A stretch of DNA of 64,000 nt from Arcanobacterium pinnipediorum (GTDB lineage Bacteria > Actinomycetota > Actinomycetes > Actinomycetales > Actinomycetaceae). The stretch covers positions 1,550,001 through 1,614,000 of the forward strand of contig NZ_CP099547.1 in the NCBI RefSeq assembly GCF_023973165.1, read 5' to 3'. Positions 1-7,962 of the stretch are shown in pieces. How positions within the stretch are numbered: the stretch's first letter is position 1; every line of letters begins with the position of its first letter. Made by a program: the position numbers and the translations under genes. The notes under the pieces are model-generated. The model saw only the letters and a program-made list of their open reading frames with translations. It made no database searches and was not told where the DNA came from.

Positions 1-556
1 GGTAGAAGGGGTGACCAACTAGTTCCATCTCATCAATGGCTTGTTCAACCGACATCGGTTTAGCCTCGTAGAGTTTTTGCCGGACAACCACTGGAGAATC
101 ACCAACTTGCACTTCAACTGCTTCACCCACAACAGTTGGATGGGTTGGTAGATCGGAACTATCATGGGTGTCCACGTTCGTGGCAGTCACTTCTTGGAGT
201 AACTGATCAACATCGAGTTCACCAGCTTGCATATCTTTTGCCGCTTGATGCTTGCGATCCTTCATTTTCTCGCTCTTACGACGCAAACGCTCAAACAATT
301 TCTGCGCGGCGATATCTACCGAGCCGTAACGATCAGAGGTTGCCGCTTCAGCGCGCACAACCGGACCTTTATCGCGAACGGTAATCTCAATACGCTCAGA
401 TACTTCTGCTTGAGCCGGATTCGGCTCATGAGTTACTTCAACTTCCACACGTTGGGCTCGCGGAGCAAACTGCTCAATTTTTGCCAGCTTTTCGATAACG
501 AATTCACGGAAGTTATCACTGACTTCGGCGTTACGGCCTTTTACTACAAATTCCAC
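1..556 (-). CDS. hpf: Ribosome hibernation promoting factor, long form (C-terminus cut by window edge)
   Basis: Binds the ribosome in stationary phase or stress and promotes 100S dimers. The reading frame is open from a GTG at 556 to the left edge, so the stop is outside the window. That GTG sits 5 nt after a strong AAGGAGG. The N-terminal half has the RaiA/HPF fold (VEFVVKGRNAEVSDNF..., then ERIEITVRDKG). A charged linker follows, then the long-form C-terminal dimerisation domain (VVVRQKLYEAKPMSVEQA, EMELVGHPFY). In related actinobacteria it lies between comF and secA, so secA may lie just left of the window (inference). It has its own promoter at about 705-733 and a leader of about 140 nt, which includes a small CTCGC/GCGAG hairpin at 616-629. 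The 557-850 gap holds nothing else I recognise. Confidence 0.93.
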   Translation of the reverse strand, partial: MEFVVKGRNAEVSDNFREFVIEKLAKIEQFAPRAQRVEVEVTHEPNPAQAEVSERIEITVRDKGPVVRAEAATSDRYGSVDIAAQKLFERLRRKSEKMKDRKHQAAKDMQAGELDVDQLLQEVTATNVDTHDSSDLPTHPTVVGEAVEVQVGDSPVVVRQKLYEAKPMSVEQAIDEMELVGHPFY

Positions 557-704
557 AATGACCTCCTTGGGTCGTGAGGGTAGCAACTTCATCGATGCTA
601 CTTTGAGGGTCTAGACTCGCTTGCGCGAGGAAGAAACACCATCACCTTCTTTCCTACCAGATAACATCTTCTGGACTCGATGTTCTTAACTATCTGGTGT
701 TTCC

Positions 705-733
705 ATTATAGTGCCTCACGTCACAAAAGTGAA
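705..733 (-). promoter_or_regulatory. Sigma-A-type promoter of hpf
   Basis: On the minus strand TTCACT (733-728) is followed after 17 nt by a perfect TATAAT (710-705). Transcription would start near 698 and leave a leader of about 140 nt before hpf. It lies in the only sizeable gap between comF and hpf. Confidence 0.65.
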
Positions 734-850
734 TCTAGTTGCGCATTTAAATCTGATTTCAGCGCACAGCATACAGCACGGAAAACCAGATCCCATCCCG
801 CAGCTAAACCAGCCACAATTTCCCCCGCTGCACAAAACCTGCTCGCGAAC

Positions 851-1564
851 TTATCTCGGTGGCGTGATCGCTAAAACCAAGCCACCAACTACCCGGCCCC
901 CGGCAGCTGCAATCGCATGCTGCGCACCGCGCAGAGTAGCCCCGGTGGTTAAAACGTCGTCGACCAAGATCACATCGCAACCAGAAAAATCACGAACCGC
1001 GCGTTGCCCGCGAATCTTACCCGAACGATCGCGCACCGACTCCCCCGCCCCATCGCAGGGAACTGATCGCAATCCATCCACCATCGCACAACCCCAAGAA
1101 TGAGCCACACTTTGCGCCAAAACTTCTGTGGTTCGGTGCCCGTCGCGACGTCGGCGCCGCCCAGATGCTACCGGAACAACCACCAAACGATTGTGCCACG
1201 CTGCAGGAAAAGCCTCAGAAACATTCAAACTCGTGGCATTTTCAGCCATCAATGCACAAAATTCGCGATCTGCACGCCGATCACGAATATGCTTCCACCC
1301 CACTATTGCCCGCGCAACATCGCCGGCATAATTCGCCTTACCCCACACCGGGAATGCAACGATCTGGCCACCGTCGTCAGAAAACTCGACAAGAAAACGA
1401 GCATCTGCTTCCCCATGCCACCACGGCCCGTTCCACTGCCTACGGCACTGCGGGCACAAGCTTTGATCTGGAATACCACACCCCAAGCACCATCGCGGAT
1501 ATATCACATCCCACAACCGCTGGAAGAACCCAGTCACACCCGCCGTATTGGTCATCACAATCAT
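851..1564 (-). CDS. comF: ComF family phosphoribosyltransferase-like protein
   Basis: Family of competence-associated cytosolic proteins with a type I PRTase fold; ComF of naturally transformable bacteria acts in DNA uptake, but the role in actinobacteria is unclear. An N-terminal four-cysteine zinc finger is visible (C26, C29, C37, C40: CLGCG...LCPQC). The C-terminal PRPP loop reads ILVDDVLTTGATL. The chosen ATG overlaps the lpqB stop as ATGA, implying translational coupling. The frame is open to an upstream alternative at 1609, which would run deeper into lpqB and is less likely. Length (237 aa) is normal. It is the fourth gene of mtrA-mtrB-lpqB-comF. Confidence 0.9.
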   Translation of the reverse strand: MIVMTNTAGVTGFFQRLWDVIYPRWCLGCGIPDQSLCPQCRRQWNGPWWHGEADARFLVEFSDDGGQIVAFPVWGKANYAGDVARAIVGWKHIRDRRADREFCALMAENATSLNVSEAFPAAWHNRLVVVPVASGRRRRRDGHRTTEVLAQSVAHSWGCAMVDGLRSVPCDGAGESVRDRSGKIRGQRAVRDFSGCDVILVDDVLTTGATLRGAQHAIAAAGGRVVGGLVLAITPPR

Positions 1565-3237
1565 CCAGGCAATGTTGGCAAAGTAGCGTCTTCTAGGACT
1601 TTGCGCCATCCACCAGCATCATAGACATACACATCGCCATTGCTGGTGTTAAGTAAAATTGACTCTTCCCCGCGGCCAGCCGTGACATTGACAATATTAT
1701 CCAAAGAGGCCATGATCGAGATATTTTCACCCAGCGGAACCGAATACAATGCGTTTGCCGACATATTTTGTCCCTTGCCGATCACCACCAAGCGGGTATC
1801 TGCAATCCACGCCATATCGCTGATATCTGCGAGGCGTTGCCCGATACGAATAGGCTCTCCCAGCGCCAACGGTCTGCCCGAACTATCACGAACAATTCCC
1901 GCCACCAAGATCTGCAAGATACCATCGTCGTCAACAATCATCGCTATGCGCGAGCCCTCGCGTGAGACTGCAATCTCGTGCACGTTCATCCCAGCCAACC
2001 ACGGCACATCAACAACAGAAGAAACACCCGAGTTGATGTTGGCAACGATCATCGTCATATCCGGCACTCGTTGGCTCACCCAGGCATAACCTTTAATATC
2101 CATAGACGGCCCTACGAAATCCGTGCCGGAAACCAGCGCAGTGTACCGGCCAGTGCTATCAATTTCGTACAGGGTGCTAGCCTCGTCTCCAATCGCCACG
2201 AAGCGAGTCAACGGCTGACCATACGGAGTTGCTAATCCAGATATGTTGAGATTTTTAAGCTCATTTGCGTTGCCGATAAGGCTAATTCCGTTATCGTTGA
2301 CAATCGCTGGTTTCCCGTCACTAAGGATCATTAACGACGACGTCGTATAAGGATAGGTAGGAAGCTCGGTTTCGTTCTGGCTTGCTAGCGGGGCGCCGTT
2401 GGCTAAAATTTCTACTGCAGTCACGCCAGATACCCCGGTTAGAGTCTTAATGAACTGGGCGTAGAGAATGTTGCGGACGCGTTCTGGTAGTTCGGCAACA
2501 TCACTGGTGAGGTCAACGCGCGCCAGTGACCCGTTCAAAATCACCACCGGGTTTGCCAGCTGGGTGCCAGGTGGCAACAGTGAGGTTGCTGAACCTGCTA
2601 GCCATTGCGATGGTCCTTCAACTAAGCCGCGGGCGGCTGCTGAGACGATTTGGCTACGTGGATACCATCGGGTATCGGCAATAAAAGCAGTTTGGTCTTG
2701 GGTGGAAAAATATAGTGGGGTGCGGGCAAAGAGCGTTTGGAAAAGTGATTCGGGCATGGTTACCCCGTCGGGTAGAACGGCAATGCGCCACTGCCCGGCT
2801 TTGTCACGTACGAGGGAGAATTCACTAGATAGGGTTGCATCTGCTGTTGCAGCGGTATATCTTCCGGTTGAATCGACGTTTCCGCCGGCTTGTACCGTTA
2901 CGCGATAGGCTCCCGATCGCGTCTGGCTAACTTGTTGATTTTGCGAATCGGGATAGATGCGTACCTGGGTTGTCGGATTCCAGTTAGCTGATGCCGTTGC
3001 CGTCAGATACTGCCGAGCGACTAAGAAATCATCGGAGAATCCAGCAGAAGAAGCTCGCATGAAACCGGCCACGATATCTTGAGGATCGGCGTTATCTGCT
3101 GGTCCTTGCGGATCGAGAACGATCCCGTTGGTTGTTTGGATTGGGCGTTCGACTGCTTGGGGCGAGCCTGATGTGGGGATGGATGTACAGGCGCTGATGA
3201 AGAATAAGATGAGTACGAGGCTGAAAATCCGCTTCAT
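1561..3237 (-). CDS. lpqB: Lipoprotein LpqB (MtrB-associated, GerMN domain plus propeller-like C-terminus)
   Basis: Cell-surface lipoprotein which in mycobacteria binds the sensor MtrB and modulates MtrA signalling. It has a clear lipoprotein signal (MKRIFSLVLILFFISAC, lipobox ISAC). The central GerMN-type region reads AEILANGAPL after SRVDLTSDV-like strands. The C-terminal half has repeated beta strands as in a propeller (ILLNTSNGDVYVYDAGG near the end). Length (558 aa) fits the family. The start overlaps the mtrB stop by 4 bp, so it is coexpressed with the two-component pair. Confidence 0.95.
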   Translation of the reverse strand: MKRIFSLVLILFFISACTSIPTSGSPQAVERPIQTTNGIVLDPQGPADNADPQDIVAGFMRASSAGFSDDFLVARQYLTATASANWNPTTQVRIYPDSQNQQVSQTRSGAYRVTVQAGGNVDSTGRYTAATADATLSSEFSLVRDKAGQWRIAVLPDGVTMPESLFQTLFARTPLYFSTQDQTAFIADTRWYPRSQIVSAAARGLVEGPSQWLAGSATSLLPPGTQLANPVVILNGSLARVDLTSDVAELPERVRNILYAQFIKTLTGVSGVTAVEILANGAPLASQNETELPTYPYTTSSLMILSDGKPAIVNDNGISLIGNANELKNLNISGLATPYGQPLTRFVAIGDEASTLYEIDSTGRYTALVSGTDFVGPSMDIKGYAWVSQRVPDMTMIVANINSGVSSVVDVPWLAGMNVHEIAVSREGSRIAMIVDDDGILQILVAGIVRDSSGRPLALGEPIRIGQRLADISDMAWIADTRLVVIGKGQNMSANALYSVPLGENISIMASLDNIVNVTAGRGEESILLNTSNGDVYVYDAGGWRKVLEDATLPTLPG

Positions 3238-4877
3238 TCTTCCTCCTGGTGGATCTCACCTGGAACCACGAAGGGTTCCGGAACTTCGAGCGGCAACGGG
3301 CGAGTAAACCCTTCACCTGGTTTTCGGGGAATGGTGAGTAAAAATGTTGATCCCACTCCCAGTTCTCCGATAGCTTCGAGGGTGCCGCCGTGAATGAGGG
3401 CATCTTCTTTTGCAATTGTTAGTCCTAGACCGGTGCCTCCTGATTTTCGTACCCGCGACGAATCAGCGCGCCAGAATCTATCGAAAACATGTTCGGCTTG
3501 GTCTGGGCTAAGGCCAACCCCGTTGTCTTGGACGCGAACTGCTACTGCGTCTCGCCCGCCAATGACTGATACTTGAACGGGTTTACCTTCTGCGTGTTCG
3601 AGTGCATTGACGACGAGGTTGCGGATCACTCGCTCGATACGCCGCGGTTCGACGTCGGCATGGGTATCGCCAGAAACATCCATACGCACTACCACACCGT
3701 TGTCGATCGCTAACGGATCGGCCATATCGATAACGTTTTGCGAAATTTCAGCGATATCGGTTGTTTGTGGTACGAGGGACATCCCACCGGCGTCGTATCG
3801 TGAGATTTCGAGAAGGTCAGAGAGCATCGCATCGAGGTTGCGCAGCTGGGTGTGCTGTAATTCTGCGCTTCGTTTGAGTGCGTTAGGGAGATCTTCACGC
3901 TTATCGTAGATGAGTTGCCCAGCCATGCGGATGGTTGTTACCGGGGAGCGTAATTCATGGGATACTGCTGAGACGAAGTTCGTTTGGACTGCAGACATGC
4001 GTTCGAGCTTGGTAAATTGCTCCTCGAGGGAGGAGGCCATCGTATTGAAGGATTCGCCTAGTTGGGCAAGCTCATCAGAGCCGTGGACGTGCATGCGCGA
4101 ATTGAAATCCCCTTCGGTGAGCTTTTGTGCGTTTGCGGCAGCTGCTCGAATCGGACGCAGAATGAATCGGGTCATACCCCAGGAAACAATTATCAAAAGG
4201 ATGAGTAGTCCAACCATGCCCGCCAGCAATGCACGAATGGTTGCGTTGAGGAGATCTTGCTGATTTTCTAGCGAAAAAACTGCGTAAAGCTCATAGTCTC
4301 CCGATCCGGGAATCGTGATTTTTTTGCCCACTACAACTCCGGGCACGCGTTGATCTTTGGTGTTTTCAGTTGCAACAGACTGCCATGCCAAATCGTTGCT
4401 ATTACCCACAAGTTCGCGCAAATCGGGGGTAACTAAGGAGCGTACTCGAGTCGATGCGACGGTTTCTGGTTCCAAGATGGGGGTACCAGAAAACTCTTGA
4501 TGCGGTGAGCGGAGCAGCACTCCACCAAGGAGTTCGCGAGCTGGATCATACAGTGATGCTACAACTTCGAGGGCAACACGTTGAGATTGCGCTGTGGTGG
4601 GTGAAACAACTACGGAAAACTTTTCTTGGGTCAGTTGGGCATGAGTGGCAAAACGTTCAACGTCAACTGAAACCGTACGCTCGAACACGGCATTGCGTAC
4701 TTGGTGAGTAATGACTGTTCCGGTGATCGCAATACCTAGCACCGATACCAAAACAATAAATGACACAGTGCGGATGGATAAGGAGGACTGCCAAGAGCGC
4801 CGAATTTTCGCAATTCGGCGCTCTAGTGCATCGAAAATACTGAGTTTGCGCGATTTTTTCGCAAACACGTGCTTCAC
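3234..4877 (-). CDS. mtrB: Sensor histidine kinase MtrB
   Basis: Membrane sensor kinase of the MtrAB system, which coordinates cell wall metabolism and division in actinobacteria. Visible order: TM1 about 38-56, extracytoplasmic sensor about 57-213, TM2 about 214-233, HAMP (ILRPIRAAAANAQKLTEGDF), dimerisation/H box with phospho-acceptor H307 (FVSAVSHELRSPVTTIRM), then the ATPase domain with N box NLVVNALEHA, G1 VQDNGVGLS and G2 GGTGLGLTIAKE. All catalytic boxes look intact. It overlaps mtrA and lpqB by 4 bp on each side. Confidence 0.97.
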   Translation of the reverse strand: MKHVFAKKSRKLSIFDALERRIAKIRRSWQSSLSIRTVSFIVLVSVLGIAITGTVITHQVRNAVFERTVSVDVERFATHAQLTQEKFSVVVSPTTAQSQRVALEVVASLYDPARELLGGVLLRSPHQEFSGTPILEPETVASTRVRSLVTPDLRELVGNSNDLAWQSVATENTKDQRVPGVVVGKKITIPGSGDYELYAVFSLENQQDLLNATIRALLAGMVGLLILLIIVSWGMTRFILRPIRAAAANAQKLTEGDFNSRMHVHGSDELAQLGESFNTMASSLEEQFTKLERMSAVQTNFVSAVSHELRSPVTTIRMAGQLIYDKREDLPNALKRSAELQHTQLRNLDAMLSDLLEISRYDAGGMSLVPQTTDIAEISQNVIDMADPLAIDNGVVVRMDVSGDTHADVEPRRIERVIRNLVVNALEHAEGKPVQVSVIGGRDAVAVRVQDNGVGLSPDQAEHVFDRFWRADSSRVRKSGGTGLGLTIAKEDALIHGGTLEAIGELGVGSTFLLTIPRKPGEGFTRPLPLEVPEPFVVPGEIHQEEE

Positions 4878-5548
4878 TCCTTAACGGCTCCAGCCCGGTA
4901 ACCTACACCACGCACAGTTAATACAACATCTGGGTTTTCTGGATCATGTTCAACCTTGGCGCGCAAACGCTGGATATGAACATTAACCAACCGAGTATCA
5001 GCAGAGTGCCGGTATCCCCAGACCTGTTCGAGTAACTCTTCGCGAGAAAATACTTGGTAGGGTTTGCGCGCTAGTACCGCAAGGAGATCAAACTCGAGTG
5101 GGGTCAAATGCACCGGCTTCCCGTTGCGAGTAACCTCGTGGGCTTTGAGATCAATGCTTAAGTCGGCAACACGCAAAATTTCAGCTTCGTTTTCTTGGCG
5201 ACGCAAACGCACCTTGACGCGAGCAAGTAGCACGGAGTTCTCAAAGGGTTTGGTCACGTAATCATCTGCGCCTGCTTCGAGCCCTGCAATAACATCAACT
5301 GAATCAGTTTTCGCGCTCATCATAATGATAGGAACATCGGATTCTTCACGCAGTTGGCGACAAACTGATACACCATCAAGACCAGGTAACATCACATCGA
5401 GTAGGACGAGGTCTGGTTGCTCGGCGCGAAATAATGGCAACACATTCGATCCGTTTGCGCACACAGAAACGTCATATCCTTCTGATTCTAACAAGATAGC
5501 GACCATCTCTGAGATACCCGGATCGTCATCAACTACGAGAACACGCAT
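4874..5548 (-). CDS. mtrA: Response regulator MtrA (OmpR family)
   Basis: DNA-binding response regulator partnered with MtrB. The receiver domain has the acidic pocket VVDDD (6-9), phospho-acceptor D51 (LLDVMLPGLDG) and K100 (YVTKPF). The C-terminal winged helix has the usual HLTPLEFDLLAVLARKP and DTRLVNVHIQRLRAKVE segments. It is 224 aa, standard for MtrA. AGAAAGG precedes the ATG. It is the first gene of the operon, with a candidate promoter overlapping the end of the upstream DUF3499 gene. Confidence 0.97.
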   Translation of the reverse strand: MRVLVVDDDPGISEMVAILLESEGYDVSVCANGSNVLPLFRAEQPDLVLLDVMLPGLDGVSVCRQLREESDVPIIMMSAKTDSVDVIAGLEAGADDYVTKPFENSVLLARVKVRLRRQENEAEILRVADLSIDLKAHEVTRNGKPVHLTPLEFDLLAVLARKPYQVFSREELLEQVWGYRHSADTRLVNVHIQRLRAKVEHDPENPDVVLTVRGVGYRAGAVKE

Positions 5549-5573
5549 GTGCTTGCCTTTCTTTTATAACTAC

Positions 5574-5601
5574 CCGATACTTTACCGGAAATTGCCGTCA
5601 A
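5574..5601 (-). promoter_or_regulatory. Candidate promoter of the mtrA operon
   Basis: Minus strand TTGACG (5601-5596) and TATCGG (5579-5574) are separated by 16 nt, 25-50 nt upstream of mtrA. The -35 overlaps the stop codon of the DUF3499 gene. The -10 is imperfect, so this is tentative. Confidence 0.4.
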
Positions 5602-6047
5602 GGTTCTTCGTCAGAAACCGATGTGAGGTGATGAGCCTGCTCAGCGTCACTGCTTGCTTCATCATAGCCTTCCACAACGGATAACTGTGGGCGCGGGCGC
5701 GGGCGCGGAGTTGCCGAAATATCCATCGCAGTTCGTCGAATTTCGCGTTGAGCTGGCCGTGGTGGGGGAACATCTTTTCGTGACGCTTCTCGAATTGCGT
5801 CAGCTAACGCAGTCAAATCATCGGTGGAAGGCGCAACCGGCTCAAATTCGGTTTTGAGTCGAATCATTTGCCATCCGATAGGAACGGTTACTGACTGGGC
5901 ATGATCAACACACAGATCGAACGCCCCAGGTAACGGGACTGGAGAAAGTGTTCCGATGACTGCAGTTGCTTGCTTATAGTCATAGGTCATCGTGGCGACT
6001 GCTGGATTTTTGCAGGCGCCTCGGCTACAGCGACGAATTGGACTCAC
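5598..6047 (-). CDS. DUF3499 family protein
   Basis: Small actinobacterial protein of unknown function. It begins VSPIRRCSRGACKNPAVATM and continues with a DYKQATAVIGTL segment and DLCVDHAQSV, the DUF3499 pattern. The Cys pair near the N-terminus plus the later Cys/His suggest a zinc-binding fold. The C-terminus is low-complexity, Pro/Arg- and acidic-rich (TPRPRPRPQ). The open frame reaches 6191, but homology starts at the GTG at 6047, which follows TAGACT by 7 nt and has no Shine-Dalgarno, so I infer a leaderless start. It is divergent from the zincin-like gene and upstream of mtrA. This pairing (Rv3258c/Rv3259 type) is conserved in actinobacteria. Confidence 0.85.
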   Translation of the reverse strand: MSPIRRCSRGACKNPAVATMTYDYKQATAVIGTLSPVPLPGAFDLCVDHAQSVTVPIGWQMIRLKTEFEPVAPSTDDLTALADAIREASRKDVPPPRPAQREIRRTAMDISATPRPRPRPQLSVVEGYDEASSDAEQAHHLTSVSDEEP

Positions 6048-6054
6048 ATGAGCT

Positions 6055-6096
6055 AGTCTACATTGCTCGTCGAAATCATTCGAAGTGGCATAAACT
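6055..6096. promoter_or_regulatory. Divergent leaderless-type promoters (DUF3499 / zincin-like gene)
   Basis: Two -10-like hexamers face opposite ways in a 56-bp gap. On the minus strand TAGACT (6060-6055) lies 7 nt before the GTG at 6047. On the plus strand TAAACT (6091-6096) lies 7 nt before the GTG at 6104. Neither gene has a Shine-Dalgarno. With that spacing transcription would begin at or next to the start codon. No good -35 is visible for either. Confidence 0.5.
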
Positions 6097-6103
6097 ACGT
6101 TAT

Positions 6104-6538
6104 GTGATGACTTTGCCAAAACGTGCACATGGAAGACGACGAGACCGGCATGGACGCGGGATTCGAGGCCCGATTCTGGACCTGGATTCACCTGCGTATC
6201 GCACTCGTGCGCAAAAATTTGACGATATTTTAGCCTGGGAACTCAACGCATTTAGAACCTATCTCGGCAGTCGATTAAATCGCTATGATTTCGCAGTGAT
6301 CGATGTACCTCCAACCGATCCTGCCCCGTGGGAAGACGGTATTCCTCTTGCACGTTTTCTTCCGTTTGAGCGTCCGTCAAAGATTCTTGGTCGCATCGTT
6401 TTTTATCGATTGCCGATGACTATGGCCGCACTTAGTGAAGATGATCCGCGTGCTTTTATCCACGACGTTATGGTTAGCCAGATCGCCACTGCGCTCAATA
6501 TCGATCCCAATGATATTGATTTTATTGGAAAAATTTAA
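6104..6538 (+). CDS. Zincin-like metallopeptidase family protein (actinobacterial, active-site motif altered)
   Basis: Resembles the actinobacterial branch of the zincin-like PF06262/DUF1025 family, whose function is unknown. Start of homology: VMTLPKRAHGRRRDRHGRGI, then LAWELNAFRTYL, FAVIDVPPTD, IPLARFLPF, IVFYRLPM. Where a HExxH zinc motif would be expected the protein has IHDVMVSQIATAL. His is kept but Glu is Asp and the second His is absent, so catalysis is doubtful. The start (GTG 6104 or ATG 6107) follows TAAACT and has no Shine-Dalgarno. Its stop TAA shares a TTAA with the convergent DUF5719 gene. Confidence 0.75.
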   Translation: MMTLPKRAHGRRRDRHGRGIRGPILDLDSPAYRTRAQKFDDILAWELNAFRTYLGSRLNRYDFAVIDVPPTDPAPWEDGIPLARFLPFERPSKILGRIVFYRLPMTMAALSEDDPRAFIHDVMVSQIATALNIDPNDIDFIGKI

Positions 6539-7962
6539 GGCCGAACTCGCACCGCAACAGCTTGATCATCCATTCCGTGAGCAACAAGTGGCAGATATGC
6601 CACGCCGGTTCCCTCGTTGAGGGCAGTTTTGATCTGCACATAGGCGTATGCCGGTTGTGTGCTATCAAACCAGATGTATCGAACCCGCTCGGGGATCACG
6701 ATAGTTTGCGTACCGCTGATATTTTCAGTGGCGGTATAAACCTCATCGCCCGCATCATCATATCCAACCAGTACAACCTGGGTGGGTTGGGGGCTTCCTA
6801 CGATTAATTGAGACTGATCCTTAACCATCGCACCGCCAGCTTCGATCGGAAGCTGGCCAGCTATCCACGCACTATCAGTTGCTTCGCCGCTAGCAACAGC
6901 GACTTTGATACTTGCGGTCAGTGGTTTCTCGCTGTCAACACCCACCGAGTAACTACCGGCAGATAACCCATCTAACGTCAAATCGAGCACCGACTGGGCT
7001 GGAAGAGTAACGCTAGGAGTTCCCGGCAGCGGTTCGACGTCGTTGCCTAAGACCGTAATATCTGCGGTGAGCTCTTCGTCATGCGGATTGACAATACGCA
7101 ACGTTGCACGTTGATCCTCACTGTCCGCTCCTGGGGCGACGTTGGCAGGTTGTGTTACGACCAAGCCGGGCATGACGAGACTGGTAGCGAAGTCAGAATT
7201 AGTCACAACCGAAATACCGCGCGGGGTAAACCCATCGAGTTCATTAGTTTGAAGCGTAGCTGAAAATGGGCCTGAGTCAGAAGTAAGATGCAAGGCAAGC
7301 TGTGCTGTATCTGCAAGCAGACCGTCGAGATTCACTTCCACTTTTGCCTGCGGGGCTACCGATATTTCTGGTGAACCAGCAAAATCAACCCGGCCACGTT
7401 CCCCAAATGCTGCAACGCTCACCGTAATGGGCTGATCCCCTGGGTTTGCAACGCTGAGCACGTTGTATGTTCCCACACCAGCCTGGCTACCGACCAGCCA
7501 CATAGATTGGCGAGCCCACTGGCACGGATTTATCGCCAAGCCACGCATATCTCCGCCGCCTATGCGCGCATAGGTCCCTCCCATAACTCGTTGCGTGGCA
7601 GCCTGGGTTTGGTTGATAAACACGCTCCCACTACCCTGAGCAGAGTTGAAGGTTTTCCCCGAGGCGTTAATAGTGCGCGGCGCCGAACTTTGACCTGTCT
7701 CGCCATCGACCCAGCGCCCACCGTTGACAAATATAGCGGTAGAAACATCGAGCGTTTCAGCTTGTGTTTCCACGTTGATACCTTGGGAGACTGTGCGAGC
7801 TAGTGCCCCGGTACACGTCAACGAATGAGTTTGTCCTACCGGAAGATAGCGCGCCACTGTTTGAGTTTGTGGTGATGCCTGGGGCAAGGACCATCCAAGA
7901 GCGATGGTGGCCCCTACCAATCCAATAATGGCCAGTGCGGATATGACGGGTTTTAGTTTCAT
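6535..7962 (-). CDS. DUF5719 family secreted/anchored protein
   Basis: Function unknown. An N-terminal hydrophobic segment (ISALAIIGLVGATIALGWSL) acts as signal or anchor, and the rest is predicted outside the membrane. The extracellular part is rich in beta strands, small residues and Asp/Gly/Thr, with repeated Ig-like patterns. CQWARQSMWLVG and YNVLSVANPGDQPITV are typical of DUF5719. It overlaps the upstream glycosyltransferase by 4 bp (ATGA), so the two very likely work together at the envelope, perhaps as an accessory to glycan assembly (inference). Confidence 0.75.
   Translation of the reverse strand: MKLKPVISALAIIGLVGATIALGWSLPQASPQTQTVARYLPVGQTHSLTCTGALARTVSQGINVETQAETLDVSTAIFVNGGRWVDGETGQSSAPRTINASGKTFNSAQGSGSVFINQTQAATQRVMGGTYARIGGGDMRGLAINPCQWARQSMWLVGSQAGVGTYNVLSVANPGDQPITVSVAAFGERGRVDFAGSPEISVAPQAKVEVNLDGLLADTAQLALHLTSDSGPFSATLQTNELDGFTPRGISVVTNSDFATSLVMPGLVVTQPANVAPGADSEDQRATLRIVNPHDEELTADITVLGNDVEPLPGTPSVTLPAQSVLDLTLDGLSAGSYSVGVDSEKPLTASIKVAVASGEATDSAWIAGQLPIEAGGAMVKDQSQLIVGSPQPTQVVLVGYDDAGDEVYTATENISGTQTIVIPERVRYIWFDSTQPAYAYVQIKTALNEGTGVAYLPLVAHGMDDQAVAVRVRP

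Noticed and set aside
1100..1624. Plus-strand frame opposite comF (174 codons)
   Set aside because: comF has its zinc finger and PRPP loop on the minus strand; the plus translation looks like a shadow.
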